Positions 32,095-41,366 of a stretch of 64,000 bases of DNA are shown here, piece by piece. Positions within the stretch are counted from its first letter, which is position 1. Each line of letters starts with the position of its first letter. The DNA is from Elusimicrobiota bacterium (GTDB taxonomy: Bacteria; Elusimicrobiota; Elusimicrobia; UBA1565; UBA9628). The DNA lies in the NCBI GenBank assembly GCA_028871595.1, contig JAGWMT010000001.1, positions 48,827-112,826 of the forward strand. Reading direction: 5' to 3'. Made by a program: the position numbers and the translations under genes. The notes under the pieces were generated by a model. It saw only the letters and a program-made list of their open reading frames with translations. It was not told the origin of the DNA and made no database searches.

Positions 32095-34017
32095 ATGCCC
32101 TCGCTTCGCATTCACTGGAACCAGGTCCAAGGCGGCGCCTGGGCCGATTTTTTCGCCGTCAATCTCGACGATCCGCACTTCAACGAGCTGGAAGGCGTGT
32201 ACGTCGCCTGGCAGGGAGGGGCTCAGCCGGCGGTCATCGCCGTCGGCCAAGGGCCGGTGCGCGAAGGCCTCAAGGAGCTGCGCGCCGCGCCCGCGCTCTC
32301 GCTCTACCGGAACTCCAGCCTGTTCGCCACCTGGGCGAAGATCGAGAAAGTCGCGCGGCCCGGCGTCCTTCGCTATCTGATCGAAGCCCTGAAGCCCAAG
32401 GTCGCCCCGGCGGCTCCGTCCACGCCGACCATCGAGGTCAATCTTCCCGGCCGCGGCGACGCCGCGCCCCCCGATGTGGGCGCGCCGCCGCCCGGACAAA
32501 TCTACGCCGACCTGCTCGCGCCCGAATCCGGAGCGCTGAAGGAAGACGCGGCTCTGGCCGTCGCGAAGAAAGCCGCGGCCGCCGCCGAGGCCGCCCGTCA
32601 AGCCGAGGCCGCGATCGCCGCCCGGACCGAGGCCGTCGCCAAGGCCGACGCCGCGGCGAAAACGGAGATCGCCGCCGCGACGCGCGCCGAGACCGCGGCG
32701 CGGAGCGCCGTGGTCGCCAATCTCCAGCTCCAGCCGGCGTTCAACAAGCTGATCGCCGCGGCCAAGGAGGTCCCGAAGTCCGGCTTCTTCGGCGGCGGCC
32801 CGGCCAAGCCCCCGCCCAGCGCGGAGAAGCTCATCGGCGACGTGGTCCAGACCATCCTGCTGGAGGCCCTGCGCATGCGCGCCTCCGACATCCACTTGGA
32901 GCCGCAGGAGACTTATCTGCGGGTCCGCTACCGCATCGACGGCATCCTGGAGGAGGTCCTGCAGGTGCCCAACGACCTCAACCTGCGCGTGGTCTCCAAC
33001 GTGCGCGTGCAGTGCAGCCTGGATCCGGAGAAGCTCTCCGGCGGCAAGCCCGAGGACGGCCGCGTCTCGGTCAAGTTGGACGGCCGCGAAGCGGACCTTC
33101 GTCTGTCCACCTTCCCGACGCCCTACGGCGACAAAGCCGTCCTGCGCGTGATCCCGCGCGCGACGAAAACCGTGACGTTGGACGATCTGGGACTGGAGCC
33201 GCGCTCGGCGGAATTGTTCCGCTCCGTTCTTGCCCGGCCCCAGGGCCTGATCATCGTGACCGGCCCGACGGGCAGCGGCAAGTCGAACACGATGTACGCC
33301 GCCCTGCACGCGCTCAACGACGCGACGCGCAACATCGTCACTTTGGAGGACCCCATCGAGCGCAAGCTCGCCGGGGTCACGCAGGGAATGATCCAGCCCA
33401 AACAGGGCTTCGGCTTCGCGGAGGGCCTGCGCGCGATCCTGCGTCAGGACCCGAACGTGATCATGGTCGGCGAGATTCGCGACACCGAGACCGCCGACAT
33501 CGCGCTCAGCGCGTCCATGACGGGCCACCTGCTGTTGACGACTTTGCACACCGTGAGCGCGTTGGGCGCGGTGGGCCGGCTGATCGACATGGGGCTGGAG
33601 CCGTTCCTGGTGGCTTCCGCGCTGACGGCCGTCACCGCCCAGCGCTTGGCCCGCGCGGTCTGCACGGGCTGCGTCGAAGAGCACACCCCGACCGCCGAAC
33701 AATTGGCCGAGGTGGAGGTGCGCGCGAAAAAGGCCGGAATCTCGCCGCCCTCGAGTCTGGCGCGGAGCTTGAAGAAGGGCGCGGGCTGTCCGGCCTGCCG
33801 CGGCACCGGCTATCAGGGGCGTCTGCTGATCTTCGAGGCCGTGGTCGTCGCGCCGCCGCTGCGCGAGGTCATTCTGGCGAAAGGCGACATCGACCAGCTC
33901 CGGGCCGCCGCCGCGAAGGGCGGCATGGAACCGCTGCTGCTCGACGGCCTGCGCAAGGCCGCGGCCGGACGGACCACCTTGGACGAGGTCCTTCGCGTCG
34001 TGGACGCCGCGGAATAG
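32095..34017 (+). CDS. PilB/GspE-type secretion or pilus assembly ATPase with unusual N-terminus
   Basis: The 640-residue protein has a C-terminal half that is a type II secretion/type IV pilus ATPase. It has the ASDIHLEPQ and RYRIDGILEE motifs, Walker A GPTGSGKSNTMYA, Asp box TLEDPIE, Walker B VGEIRDTETADIA, and a four-Cys zinc site (CTGC ... CPACRGTG). The first 230 residues differ from the usual MshEN domain: a globular part starting PSLRIHWNQVQGG, then a Pro-rich linker and an Ala-rich coiled coil (about 150-210). It would power pilus assembly or secretion at the inner membrane; no other pilus genes are adjacent. Confidence 0.88.
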   Translation: MPSLRIHWNQVQGGAWADFFAVNLDDPHFNELEGVYVAWQGGAQPAVIAVGQGPVREGLKELRAAPALSLYRNSSLFATWAKIEKVARPGVLRYLIEALKPKVAPAAPSTPTIEVNLPGRGDAAPPDVGAPPPGQIYADLLAPESGALKEDAALAVAKKAAAAAEAARQAEAAIAARTEAVAKADAAAKTEIAAATRAETAARSAVVANLQLQPAFNKLIAAAKEVPKSGFFGGGPAKPPPSAEKLIGDVVQTILLEALRMRASDIHLEPQETYLRVRYRIDGILEEVLQVPNDLNLRVVSNVRVQCSLDPEKLSGGKPEDGRVSVKLDGREADLRLSTFPTPYGDKAVLRVIPRATKTVTLDDLGLEPRSAELFRSVLARPQGLIIVTGPTGSGKSNTMYAALHALNDATRNIVTLEDPIERKLAGVTQGMIQPKQGFGFAEGLRAILRQDPNVIMVGEIRDTETADIALSASMTGHLLLTTLHTVSALGAVGRLIDMGLEPFLVASALTAVTAQRLARAVCTGCVEEHTPTAEQLAEVEVRAKKAGISPPSSLARSLKKGAGCPACRGTGYQGRLLIFEAVVVAPPLREVILAKGDIDQLRAAAAKGGMEPLLLDGLRKAAAGRTTLDEVLRVVDAAE

Positions 34018-34018
34018 C

Positions 34019-34846
34019 TCAGCGCGCTCCGAGCGCGGCGCCGGCGACGATCAGGGCGCCCGCCGCGGCCGAGGCGGCGCTCAGCCGGCCCAGGCCGAGG
34101 GCGGCGATCAACGCCGTGGAAATCAACGGCGTCAGGTACGCCAACGTCCCGATCACGCGCGGGTCGCCGTCTTTCATGGCGCGGTCCCAAAGATAGAACG
34201 CAGCGCCCATGGGTCCCAGCCCGATCAGCAGAAGAGACGGCGCCTCCGCGCGCGACAATAAATAGCGCGGTTCGAACAACGCGTGGCACAGGAGAGCCAG
34301 GGCGCCGGAGACCAGGCAAAAAACGGAGACCGCCGAAGTCGAAAATCCCCCGAAGCGCTTGGTCATCAGCGAATACGTGGACCAGACGACGGCCGCGGCC
34401 GTCGCGAGCGCGTAGCCGGGGAGCGCCCCCGCCGAAAATCCGGTCCGGCCGCCGGTCAAGATGATCAGGGCGGCGCCGGTAAAGCCCAGCGCGGCGCCCG
34501 CGACGTGGCGCGCTGTCAACGGCGTACCCGGAACGATCAACGGGCTCAACACGACGATGAGCAGCGGCCACAGATAATTGAGGAGGTTGGCCTCGACGGG
34601 CGGCGCCAGCCGGAGCGCCAGGAGCATGCAGAGATGATAGGCGAACAGCCCGTACACGCCCAGCAGAAGGACGCCGGGGCGCAGCCCCCGGAAGGTCAGG
34701 CCCCGGATTCCGACCGCGGCGCCCAAGGTCAGCGCGCAGCCGAGAAGCAGGAAGGGCGGGACGCCGCGCAGACGGATGGCCAGCGCGGCGAAGGTGCTCC
34801 AAAGACCCAGGGCGGCCAGCGCCAGCGCGACGGGACGGTCGATCAC
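34019..34846 (-). CDS. EamA/DMT-family transporter (YddG-like)
   Basis: This protein of about 275 residues has ten predicted membrane helices and two EamA repeats. The second repeat has GAALGFTGAALIILTGG before it and SAGALPGYALATAAAVVWSTYSLMTKR at its start. Members export amino acids or other small metabolites; the N-terminal pattern and ANLLNYLWPLLIVVLSPL resemble the aromatic amino-acid exporter YddG, so that is a possible substrate class. The start is taken as GTG 34846 (VIDRPVALALAALGLW); an in-frame ATG at 34876 would add a short leader. It is convergent with the PilB-like gene (1-nt gap) and divergent from the small basic protein gene. Confidence 0.8.
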   Translation of the reverse strand: MIDRPVALALAALGLWSTFAALAIRLRGVPPFLLLGCALTLGAAVGIRGLTFRGLRPGVLLLGVYGLFAYHLCMLLALRLAPPVEANLLNYLWPLLIVVLSPLIVPGTPLTARHVAGAALGFTGAALIILTGGRTGFSAGALPGYALATAAAVVWSTYSLMTKRFGGFSTSAVSVFCLVSGALALLCHALFEPRYLLSRAEAPSLLLIGLGPMGAAFYLWDRAMKDGDPRVIGTLAYLTPLISTALIAALGLGRLSAASAAAGALIVAGAALGAR

Positions 34847-34874
34847 GGGGAAGTTTGCTAAAATCCTCCGCGAC

Positions 34875-35183
34875 ATGTCCAACCCCATCGAGCTGGCCAA
34901 CGTCCGCGTGTTCGACGTGCTGCGCAACCTTCTCAGCTCCGAGCTCGGCGTCGTCGTCGGCGTCGAGGGCGACAAGATCGACCTGGTGGACAAGACCGGC
35001 GCCATCGTCCGCTTCAAGCTGGGCGAGTCGTTCACGCGCGTCTCGGACGACGAGGCCATCGCCTTCCGCGCGCTGACCCAGGCCCTGCGCCGCGAACGCC
35101 TGAAGGCCAACCCGCGCCGCAAGCGGCCCGTCCGCAAGGCGTCGGTGAAGCGCAAGGTCCGCTCCGCCAAACGAAGGCCGTGA
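34875..35183 (+). CDS. Small protein with basic Lys/Arg-rich tail
   Basis: This 102-residue protein starts at ATG 34875. Residues 1-70 form a small mixed fold with VEGDKIDLVDKTGAIVRFKLGE, and the last 30 residues are almost all Lys, Arg, Ala, Pro and Val, histone-H1-like, suggesting nucleic-acid binding. No family is recognised. A TAAAAT hexamer at 34859-34864 lies 10 nt upstream. The stop codon overlaps the GTG of purD (GTGA), so it is the first gene of the purD-purE-purK operon. Confidence 0.6.
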   Translation: MSNPIELANVRVFDVLRNLLSSELGVVVGVEGDKIDLVDKTGAIVRFKLGESFTRVSDDEAIAFRALTQALRRERLKANPRRKRPVRKASVKRKVRSAKRRP

Positions 35184-36442
35184 AGGTCCTCCTTCTCGGC
35201 GGCGGCGGGCGCGAGCACGCGATCGCCTGGAAGCTGCGCCAAAGCCCCCTGCTGACCCGGCTTTGGGCGGCGCCGGGTTCCGACGCCATCGCGTCGCTGG
35301 CCGAGCGCGTCCCGCTGGACCCGCTGGATCCGGCGGCGGTCGCGGGCTTCGTGACCGCGAACCGGGTGGAGCTGGTCTTCGTCGGCCCGGAAGCGCCGCT
35401 CCTGTCCGGCTCCTCCGACGCCGCGCGCGCCGCCGGCGCCTTGGTCTTCGGGCCCTCGCGGGACGCGGCGCGCCTGGAAACCTCGAAGGCCTTCGCCAAG
35501 GAGTTCATGGGCCTGCACGGCGTGCCGACCGCCCGCGCCCGCGGCTGCGTGAACGCGCGCGAGGCCAAGGAGGCCGCGCGCGGCTTCGGCGGCCACTGCG
35601 CGGTGAAGGCCGACGGCCTGGCCGCCGGCAAGGGCGTCATCGTCTGCCATTCCCCGGCGGAAGCCGAGGCTGCGGTGGATGAACTGGCCTCCACCACGGC
35701 CGGGCGGACCTTGGTGATCGAGGAGCGCCTCGAGGGCCCGGAAGTGACGGTGATGGGCCTGGTGGACGGTCGCGGCTGGGCCGTCCTGCCTCTGAGCCAG
35801 GACCACAAGCGGCTGGGCGAGGGCGACTCGGGCCCGAACACGGGCGGCATGGGCGCGCTGTCTCCTTTGCCCCTCGACGGCGCGACCTGGGAGCGGATCA
35901 AGACCGAGGTCCTCGACCGGACGATGGACGGCCTGGTGAAAAGCGGCTTCGACTACCGCGGCGCGCTGTACGCGGGCGTGATGCTGACGAAGGACGGGCC
36001 GAAGGTGCTGGAGTACAACTGCCGGTTCGGCGACCCGGAGACGCAGGCCGTGCTGCCCCTCCTCGACGCCGACCTGCTGATGCTCGCGGCGGATTGCGCG
36101 GCCGGGACCATGGCCCACCGCGTCCTGCCCGTGCGCGCGGGCGCCTGCGTCGGGATCACCATGGCCAGCCCCGGCTACCCGGCGGCGCCCCGGCTGGGCG
36201 AGGCCGTGGATCTTAACGGGGCCGACGCGCTCCCCGATACCTTGATCTTCCACGCCGGCACGAAGAAGACGGCGTCGGGCTGGGAGGCGACGGGCGGGCG
36301 CGTGCTGACCGTGGTGGGCTGCGGCTCCGACCTGGCGGTCGCGCGCGAGCGCGCGTACGCCGCCGTGCGGCGCCTGAACGCGCCGGGCCTGCTGTACCGA
36401 CGGGACATCGCCGCGAAGGCGCTGGGGAGAGTCATCGCATGA
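35180..36442 (+). CDS. purD: Phosphoribosylamine-glycine ligase
   Basis: The 420-residue ATP-grasp enzyme makes GAR from phosphoribosylamine and glycine. Signatures are [17 protein letters not shown] at the start, the ATP-grasp loop [40 protein letters not shown], and [16 protein letters not shown], which is diagnostic for PurD. The GTG start overlaps the stop of the basic-tail protein, and the stop overlaps purE (ATGA). Confidence 0.97.
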   Translation: MKVLLLGGGGREHAIAWKLRQSPLLTRLWAAPGSDAIASLAERVPLDPLDPAAVAGFVTANRVELVFVGPEAPLLSGSSDAARAAGALVFGPSRDAARLETSKAFAKEFMGLHGVPTARARGCVNAREAKEAARGFGGHCAVKADGLAAGKGVIVCHSPAEAEAAVDELASTTAGRTLVIEERLEGPEVTVMGLVDGRGWAVLPLSQDHKRLGEGDSGPNTGGMGALSPLPLDGATWERIKTEVLDRTMDGLVKSGFDYRGALYAGVMLTKDGPKVLEYNCRFGDPETQAVLPLLDADLLMLAADCAAGTMAHRVLPVRAGACVGITMASPGYPAAPRLGEAVDLNGADALPDTLIFHAGTKKTASGWEATGGRVLTVVGCGSDLAVARERAYAAVRRLNAPGLLYRRDIAAKALGRVIA

Positions 36443-36936
36443 AGCGCGCAAAAAAGCCGCTCGTCGGAATCATCATGGGCTCCGGCTCCGACTGGGAGAC
36501 GATGAAGGCCGCGGCCGAGGTGCTGGACGGCTACGGGATCGCCCACGAGGCCGAGGTGGTCTCCGCCCACCGCACGCCCGACAAGCTGATGAAGTACGCC
36601 GCCGCGGCCGAGGCGCGCGGCCTCAAGGTGATCATCGCCGGCGCCGGCGGCGCGGCGCACCTGCCCGGCATGACGGCGGCGAAGACGTGCCTGCCCGTGC
36701 TGGGCGTGCCGGTGGCCTCGAAGGCGCTCAAGGGCCTGGACTCTCTCCTCTCCATCGCGCAGATGCCGCGCGGGATCGCCGTGGGCACGCTCGCCATCGG
36801 CGAGGCGGGCGCGGCCAACGCCGGACACCTCGCCGCCCAGATCCTGGCGCTGTCGGATCCCGCGCTGGCGCGCCGCGTGCGGACGTTCCGCGCGCTGCAG
36901 ACCGCGAAGGTCCTGAAGGGACGGCGGCCGCGGTGA
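36439..36936 (+). CDS. purE: N5-carboxyaminoimidazole ribonucleotide mutase (class I PurE)
   Basis: This 165-residue protein has [29 protein letters not shown] and [16 protein letters not shown], the class I PurE signatures. It converts N5-CAIR made by PurK to CAIR. Adjacent purK with overlapping start/stop (GTGA) confirms the bacterial two-step route. Confidence 0.96.
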   Translation: MKRAKKPLVGIIMGSGSDWETMKAAAEVLDGYGIAHEAEVVSAHRTPDKLMKYAAAAEARGLKVIIAGAGGAAHLPGMTAAKTCLPVLGVPVASKALKGLDSLLSIAQMPRGIAVGTLAIGEAGAANAGHLAAQILALSDPALARRVRTFRALQTAKVLKGRRPR

Positions 36937-38060
36937 CGCCGCTGCCTACCGGGAAGACGCTCGGGATCCTGGGCGGGGGACAGCTGGGCCGCTTGATCGC
37001 CGAGGCCGCCAGGACGCTCGGCTACCGGACGGCGGCGCTGGACTCCGCCGCGGACGCCCCGGCGCTCCAGGCGGTCGACGCGCCCGTCGTGGGGGCGGTC
37101 GACGATCCGGCCTCCGGCCGCCGCTTGGCCGAGGCCAGCGACGTCGTGACCTTGGAGTGGGAGCTGATTCCGGCTCCGGTGCTGGACGCCGTGGCCCGGT
37201 TGAAGCCGCTGTATCCCGCGCCGCCGGTGCTGGACGTCATCCGCGACCGCCTCACCCAGCGGCGTTTCCTGGCGCAGCACGGCTTTCCTCAGACCGAGCA
37301 CGGCGAGGCCGGCTCGGCGGACGATTTTTCTTATTATCCGGTCATCGTGAAGCGCCGGACCCACGGCTACGACGGCAAGGGCCAGGCCCGGCTCAAGTCC
37401 GCGGCCGAGGCGGCGGCGGCCCGGGAGCTTTTCGCGGCGCCGTGCGTTTGGGAAAAAATCGTCCCGTTCCGCAAGGAGATCTCCGTGATTCTGGCCCGCG
37501 GCCGGGACGGCGGAGTGTCGGTCTATCCCGTGGCCGAAAACCTCCACCGAGACGGCATCCTCCACGCGACCCGCGCGCCCGCCCAGATTCCCGAGAACGT
37601 CGCCCGCCGCGCGGAGGAACTGGCGCGCGCGATCGCCGAAGCGCTGGGCCACGTCGGCGTCATGGCCGTCGAGATGTTCCTCTTGGAGAACGGGGATTTG
37701 CTGGTCAACGAGATCGCCCCCCGCGTGCACAACAGCGGCCATTACACCTTGGGCGGCTGCGCGACCTCCCAATTCGAGCAGCATGTCCGCGCGGTGTGCG
37801 GACTGCCGTTCGGCGCGACGGATTTGAAAGGGCCGGCGGTCATGGTCAACCTGCTGGGAGACCTGTGGGAAAACGGCGTCCCGGACTGGACGGTCCTGGA
37901 CGGCGTCCCGGGCGCGGAGCTCCACCTGTACGGCAAATCGTCGGCCCGGCGCGGACGGAAGATGGGCCATTACACCGTCGTCGGCGCCTCCGCCGCCGAC
38001 GAGTGGCGCCGCGCCGACGAACGTCTCGACGCTCTGGCCCGAAGGTCCCGACAGTCCTAG
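36933..38060 (+). CDS. purK: 5-(carboxyamino)imidazole ribonucleotide synthase
   Basis: This 375-residue ATP-grasp enzyme carboxylates AIR to N5-CAIR with bicarbonate and ATP. Signatures are [18 protein letters not shown] at the start, [33 protein letters not shown], and [25 protein letters not shown] near residue 265. The start is GTG 36933, overlapping the purE stop; longer in-frame readings run back into purE and are not supported. An inverted repeat overlaps its stop. Confidence 0.95.
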   Translation: MTPLPTGKTLGILGGGQLGRLIAEAARTLGYRTAALDSAADAPALQAVDAPVVGAVDDPASGRRLAEASDVVTLEWELIPAPVLDAVARLKPLYPAPPVLDVIRDRLTQRRFLAQHGFPQTEHGEAGSADDFSYYPVIVKRRTHGYDGKGQARLKSAAEAAAARELFAAPCVWEKIVPFRKEISVILARGRDGGVSVYPVAENLHRDGILHATRAPAQIPENVARRAEELARAIAEALGHVGVMAVEMFLLENGDLLVNEIAPRVHNSGHYTLGGCATSQFEQHVRAVCGLPFGATDLKGPAVMVNLLGDLWENGVPDWTVLDGVPGAELHLYGKSSARRGRKMGHYTVVGASAADEWRRADERLDALARRSRQS

Positions 38061-38107
38061 GACCGTCGGGGCCCATTGCCGCGGCGTTCCGGGACCGGAA
38101 GTCCCGG
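38047..38107 (+). terminator. Two hairpins at the end of the purD-purE-purK operon
   Basis: Hairpin one: 11-nt arms 38047-38057 and 38060-38070 with one mismatch, spanning the purK stop. Hairpin two: CCGGGAC (38089-38095), loop CGGAA, GTCCCGG (38101-38107). A TTTTCT run follows about 20 nt later. Together they probably limit read-through into the next gene. Confidence 0.45.
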
Positions 38108-38129
38108 TCGCGATCTGGGGCCTCTTTTC

Positions 38130-38135
38130 TAACAT
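38130..38135 (+). promoter_or_regulatory. -10 element of the FtsH-like gene
   Basis: TAACAT ends 7 nt before ATG 38143. The -35 is not recognisable. It fits the leaderless pattern. Confidence 0.4.
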
Positions 38136-38142
38136 CGCCCTT

Positions 38143-41100
38143 ATGCGAAAACCCTCGATCGCCGCGCGCGCCCTTTCCACCATTCTCGCCGCCGCCGTAT
38201 TGTGGACCGCGCCCGGATTGGCGGCGCACGCCGCCGCCGCGACGATCATCCGCGCGCTTCCCCCCGCCGCGTCGCTCCCCGCCGTCGTCGGAGCCTCCCT
38301 GGGCGCTGCGGCTTTCCCGGTTCTGAACGCGGCCGCGGCGCCGGCCGCCTTCGCCCCCTTGGCCGCGTCCGCCGCCGCGCCGCTGGCCGCCGGCGCCGCG
38401 CCGGTTCCCGCCGCCGTCTCAATGGCGGCGGCCGCGGCTGCGTCCGATTCGCGCCGCCCGTCGGCCCTCGGTTCGGCTCGCGCCGCGGCCGCTCCGGCTC
38501 CTGTCGCCGAACAGCCCACCCGGCTCGGGCGCATGTTCGACGGCGCCATGTCGGGCGTGCGCTACGCGATGAGCGCGCTGCCGGCCGCCGCCGACGGCCC
38601 CGATTTCGAGCAGCCCGCTCCCGCTCCCGGACGCGCCCGCGTGACCTTGGCCTTCGACGGCGCCATGTCCGTGACCGACCTGGCCTCGACTTTGCGGCGG
38701 CTGGACCAGTATTTCGGCTTCAAGCCCGAAGGCTCGCCGAAAGTCGCCATCACCCAGAGGAGCGTGACCGGAACCGTCCCCGCCGGGAACGTGCTGGCCC
38801 TGGCGAACGCCAAGGGCGTGAAGGAACTCGCCGTGCTCTCCGGCCCGCCCGCGCCCGAATCCGGTCCGCGCTACAAGGCCGCGGCCGCGCGCCTGATGAA
38901 GGCGGTGTCGCCCGCCCCCGCCGCGCGCGAGCCGTTCGCGGCCGCGACGCGCAAGGTCGCCGAACTGGAGAAGCTGACGAAGTCCGATCCCGAAAAGGCG
39001 TACGCGCTCGCGACCGAGTACATCACCGGCCGCGCCGAAACCCGCCGCGAGGTCCGCCTCGCCGCCCTGCGCGCGTTGGAGGCGCTGCCGCTGTCGAAGG
39101 TCCTCCCCTTCTATCAGAAAATCCTGACGGCGTACGCCGACGCCCGCGTGCAGAACGCGAAGGCCGCCGGCTCGGACTCCGTGTGGTACGTCCAGCGCGC
39201 GGTGCTCCTCCGCCTGACCCGCGAGGCGACGGAGTTCAAGTCCGCGTCCGACGCCGAAGGACTCCTCCAGGCGCAGTACCAGGACCGCAACCCCTCGGTG
39301 CGCTTGGCCGCCGCGGCCGCCCTGCGCGCGATCGGCGTGGAGCCCGGTCCGGAGAACGAATACCTCGCCCCCGGCGCCGCCCCCGCGAAGGCGGGCGAGG
39401 ACGACGGTCCGTTCGCGACCGGCCCGCAGTCCATCAACTCCGAAATCAACGCCTACAACGACCCGAATGCTCCCGTCGCGCCCGGCTGGCAGAAGCGGCT
39501 CTTGAAGGGCGCGATCGCGATCGCGGCCGGGGCCTTGGTGCTGTGGGGCCTGTGGACGTTCTCCCAGAACCAGAAGCCCACGCCGCCCCCCGCTCCCCGC
39601 GCGGCCGTCACGCAGACGGTCCAAGCCCGGACTCCGTCGGTCTCCGCGGCTCCCGCGCTCTCCGCCGCGACCGACCACCAGCTGCTGGAGAACATCTCGA
39701 AATCCGAGGAGCGCATCGCCAAAGCGCAAGAGGAGCAGGTCGCCGCCCAGCAGGCCGCCGCGAAAGGCGGACTCTTCTCGGGGATCGGCGGGATGATCCT
39801 GAGCGCGATGATCTTCATGGGCGTCTTCTGGCTGTTCGGCAAGATCTTCAAGCGCGGCATGGGTGGAGGCGCGTCCGGCGGCGGGATGTCGGCCGCGACC
39901 GCGACGAAGTCCGACGTGGAGAAGCCGACCCAGCGCTTCTCCGACATCGAGGGCATCGACGAGAGCCTGGTGGACGTGCAGGAGACGCTCGACTACCTGC
40001 GCGACCCGGCCCGCTTCACCCGCATGGGCGCGCGCTCGCCGAAGGGCATCCTGTTCGAGGGCCCTCCCGGCACCGGCAAGACCTTGATGGCCCGCGCGCT
40101 GGCCGGCGAGACGAACGCCGCCTTCTTCGCGGTGTCCGGCTCCGACTTCGTGGAGCTGTTCGTGGGCATGGGCGCGCGGCGCGTGCGCGAGCTGATCGCG
40201 AAGGCCGCCAACCACAAGCCCGCGATCGTCTTCATCGACGAGATCGACGCGGTGGGCAAGGCCCGCGGCGCCGGCGGCATGCCCGGCTCCAACGACGAGC
40301 GCGAGCAGACGATCAACGCCCTGCTGACCGGGATGGACGGCTTCGACAACTCCGGCGGCATCATCTTCGTCGCCGCGACCAACCGCGCCGACACGCTGGA
40401 CCCGGCGCTTCTGCGCCCGGGACGCTTCGACCGGAAGATCTACGTGGGCAAGCCGCACATGGGCGGCCGCGAGGCGATCGCCACCATCCACGCCAAGGAC
40501 AAGCGCCTGGCGCCTGAGCTGGACCTGATGTACCTGGCGCGCCGCACGGCGGGCCTTGCCGGCGCCGACATCCAGAACATCATGAACGAGGCCGCGCTCC
40601 AGGCCATCCGCCGCGGCGCCGACGCGATCGGCATGCAGGACGTGGACGAGGCCATCGACCGCGGCACCATCGGCGCCAAGAGAAGCCTGCCCATGCCCGA
40701 CGCGCTCAAGCAGCGGATCGCCTACCACGAGGCCGGGCACGTGCTGGCGAACATGCTCAACGAGAACGAGGACGTGCGGCAGAAGGTGAACAAGTTCACC
40801 ATCGTCCCGCACGGCTCCGGCGCGCTGGGCTTCGCCGAGATGGGTTCTGAAGAAGGCGACAAGTATCTGTACACCCGCGAGGAACTGGAGGCGCGCATCG
40901 ACCACGCGCTGGGCGGGCTGGTCGCCGAGAAGCTGATCTACGGGAAATCCGAAAATATCCCGGCGGAGTGGTCCACGGGCCCCGGTTCCGACCTGGAGAT
41001 GGCCACGAACGTCGCCCGGACGATGGTGCAGACCCTCGGCATGGGCGAGGACACGGGACTGGCCGTGACCGCCCCCGACCGCCGCGATCCTATGGGCCGA

Positions 41101-41313
41101 GCGCCGTTCGGCGACGCCGTCGCCGAGAAGACGTGGCAGGAAGTGAACAAGATCCTCCTCGCGTCCTATAAGCGGGTGACCGAGCGCCTGACGCGCAACC
41201 GGCACGTGCTCGAGGCCCTGACCCAGGCCGTCCTGGCGAAGGAGACGCTCATCGGCGACGAGATCGAGGACGTGGTGCGCAAGGCCGGTCCGGTGCCGCC
41301 CAAGGCCAAATGA
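38143..41313 (+). CDS. FtsH-like AAA+ metalloprotease with very long extracytoplasmic N-terminus
   Basis: At 1056 residues this is far longer than the usual 600-700 of FtsH. The N-terminal part (1-450) has a signal sequence, about 100 residues of Ala/Pro-rich low complexity, and a region with HEAT-like helices (REVRLAALRALEALP, SVRLAAAAALRAIG). Two membrane helices follow (about 455-473 and 549-570). The C-terminal part is classic FtsH: Walker A GPPGTGKT (about 641), Walker B VFIDEIDAVG, second region of homology TNRADTLDPALLRPGRFDRK, zinc motif HEAGH (about 862) and later GPGSDLEMATNVARTMV with the third ligand Asp. It should be a membrane-bound ATP-dependent protease. The role of the extension is unknown. 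Confidence 0.9.
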   Translation: MRKPSIAARALSTILAAAVLWTAPGLAAHAAAATIIRALPPAASLPAVVGASLGAAAFPVLNAAAAPAAFAPLAASAAAPLAAGAAPVPAAVSMAAAAAASDSRRPSALGSARAAAAPAPVAEQPTRLGRMFDGAMSGVRYAMSALPAAADGPDFEQPAPAPGRARVTLAFDGAMSVTDLASTLRRLDQYFGFKPEGSPKVAITQRSVTGTVPAGNVLALANAKGVKELAVLSGPPAPESGPRYKAAAARLMKAVSPAPAAREPFAAATRKVAELEKLTKSDPEKAYALATEYITGRAETRREVRLAALRALEALPLSKVLPFYQKILTAYADARVQNAKAAGSDSVWYVQRAVLLRLTREATEFKSASDAEGLLQAQYQDRNPSVRLAAAAALRAIGVEPGPENEYLAPGAAPAKAGEDDGPFATGPQSINSEINAYNDPNAPVAPGWQKRLLKGAIAIAAGALVLWGLWTFSQNQKPTPPPAPRAAVTQTVQARTPSVSAAPALSAATDHQLLENISKSEERIAKAQEEQVAAQQAAAKGGLFSGIGGMILSAMIFMGVFWLFGKIFKRGMGGGASGGGMSAATATKSDVEKPTQRFSDIEGIDESLVDVQETLDYLRDPARFTRMGARSPKGILFEGPPGTGKTLMARALAGETNAAFFAVSGSDFVELFVGMGARRVRELIAKAANHKPAIVFIDEIDAVGKARGAGGMPGSNDEREQTINALLTGMDGFDNSGGIIFVAATNRADTLDPALLRPGRFDRKIYVGKPHMGGREAIATIHAKDKRLAPELDLMYLARRTAGLAGADIQNIMNEAALQAIRRGADAIGMQDVDEAIDRGTIGAKRSLPMPDALKQRIAYHEAGHVLANMLNENEDVRQKVNKFTIVPHGSGALGFAEMGSEEGDKYLYTREELEARIDHALGGLVAEKLIYGKSENIPAEWSTGPGSDLEMATNVARTMVQTLGMGEDTGLAVTAPDRRDPMGRAPFGDAVAEKTWQEVNKILLASYKRVTERLTRNRHVLEALTQAVLAKETLIGDEIEDVVRKAGPVPPKAK

Positions 41314-41330
41314 CGTCGCCGTCCTGAGGG

Positions 41331-41359
41331 TTGCGGAAAAGACGATTCGGGGCTATAGT
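41331..41359 (+). promoter_or_regulatory. Promoter of the S1/P1 nuclease gene
   Basis: TTGCGG (41331-41336), a 17-nt spacer and TATAGT (41354-41359) end 7 nt before ATG 41367. The in-frame TTG at 41331 is the -35 itself, so it cannot be the translation start. Confidence 0.72.
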
Positions 41360-41366
41360 ACGCGAT

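Noticed and set aside
34019..36451. Long minus-strand frame running from purD into the EamA gene
   Set aside because: Only the last 275 codons encode a membrane transporter. The rest is antisense to purD and the basic-tail protein gene.
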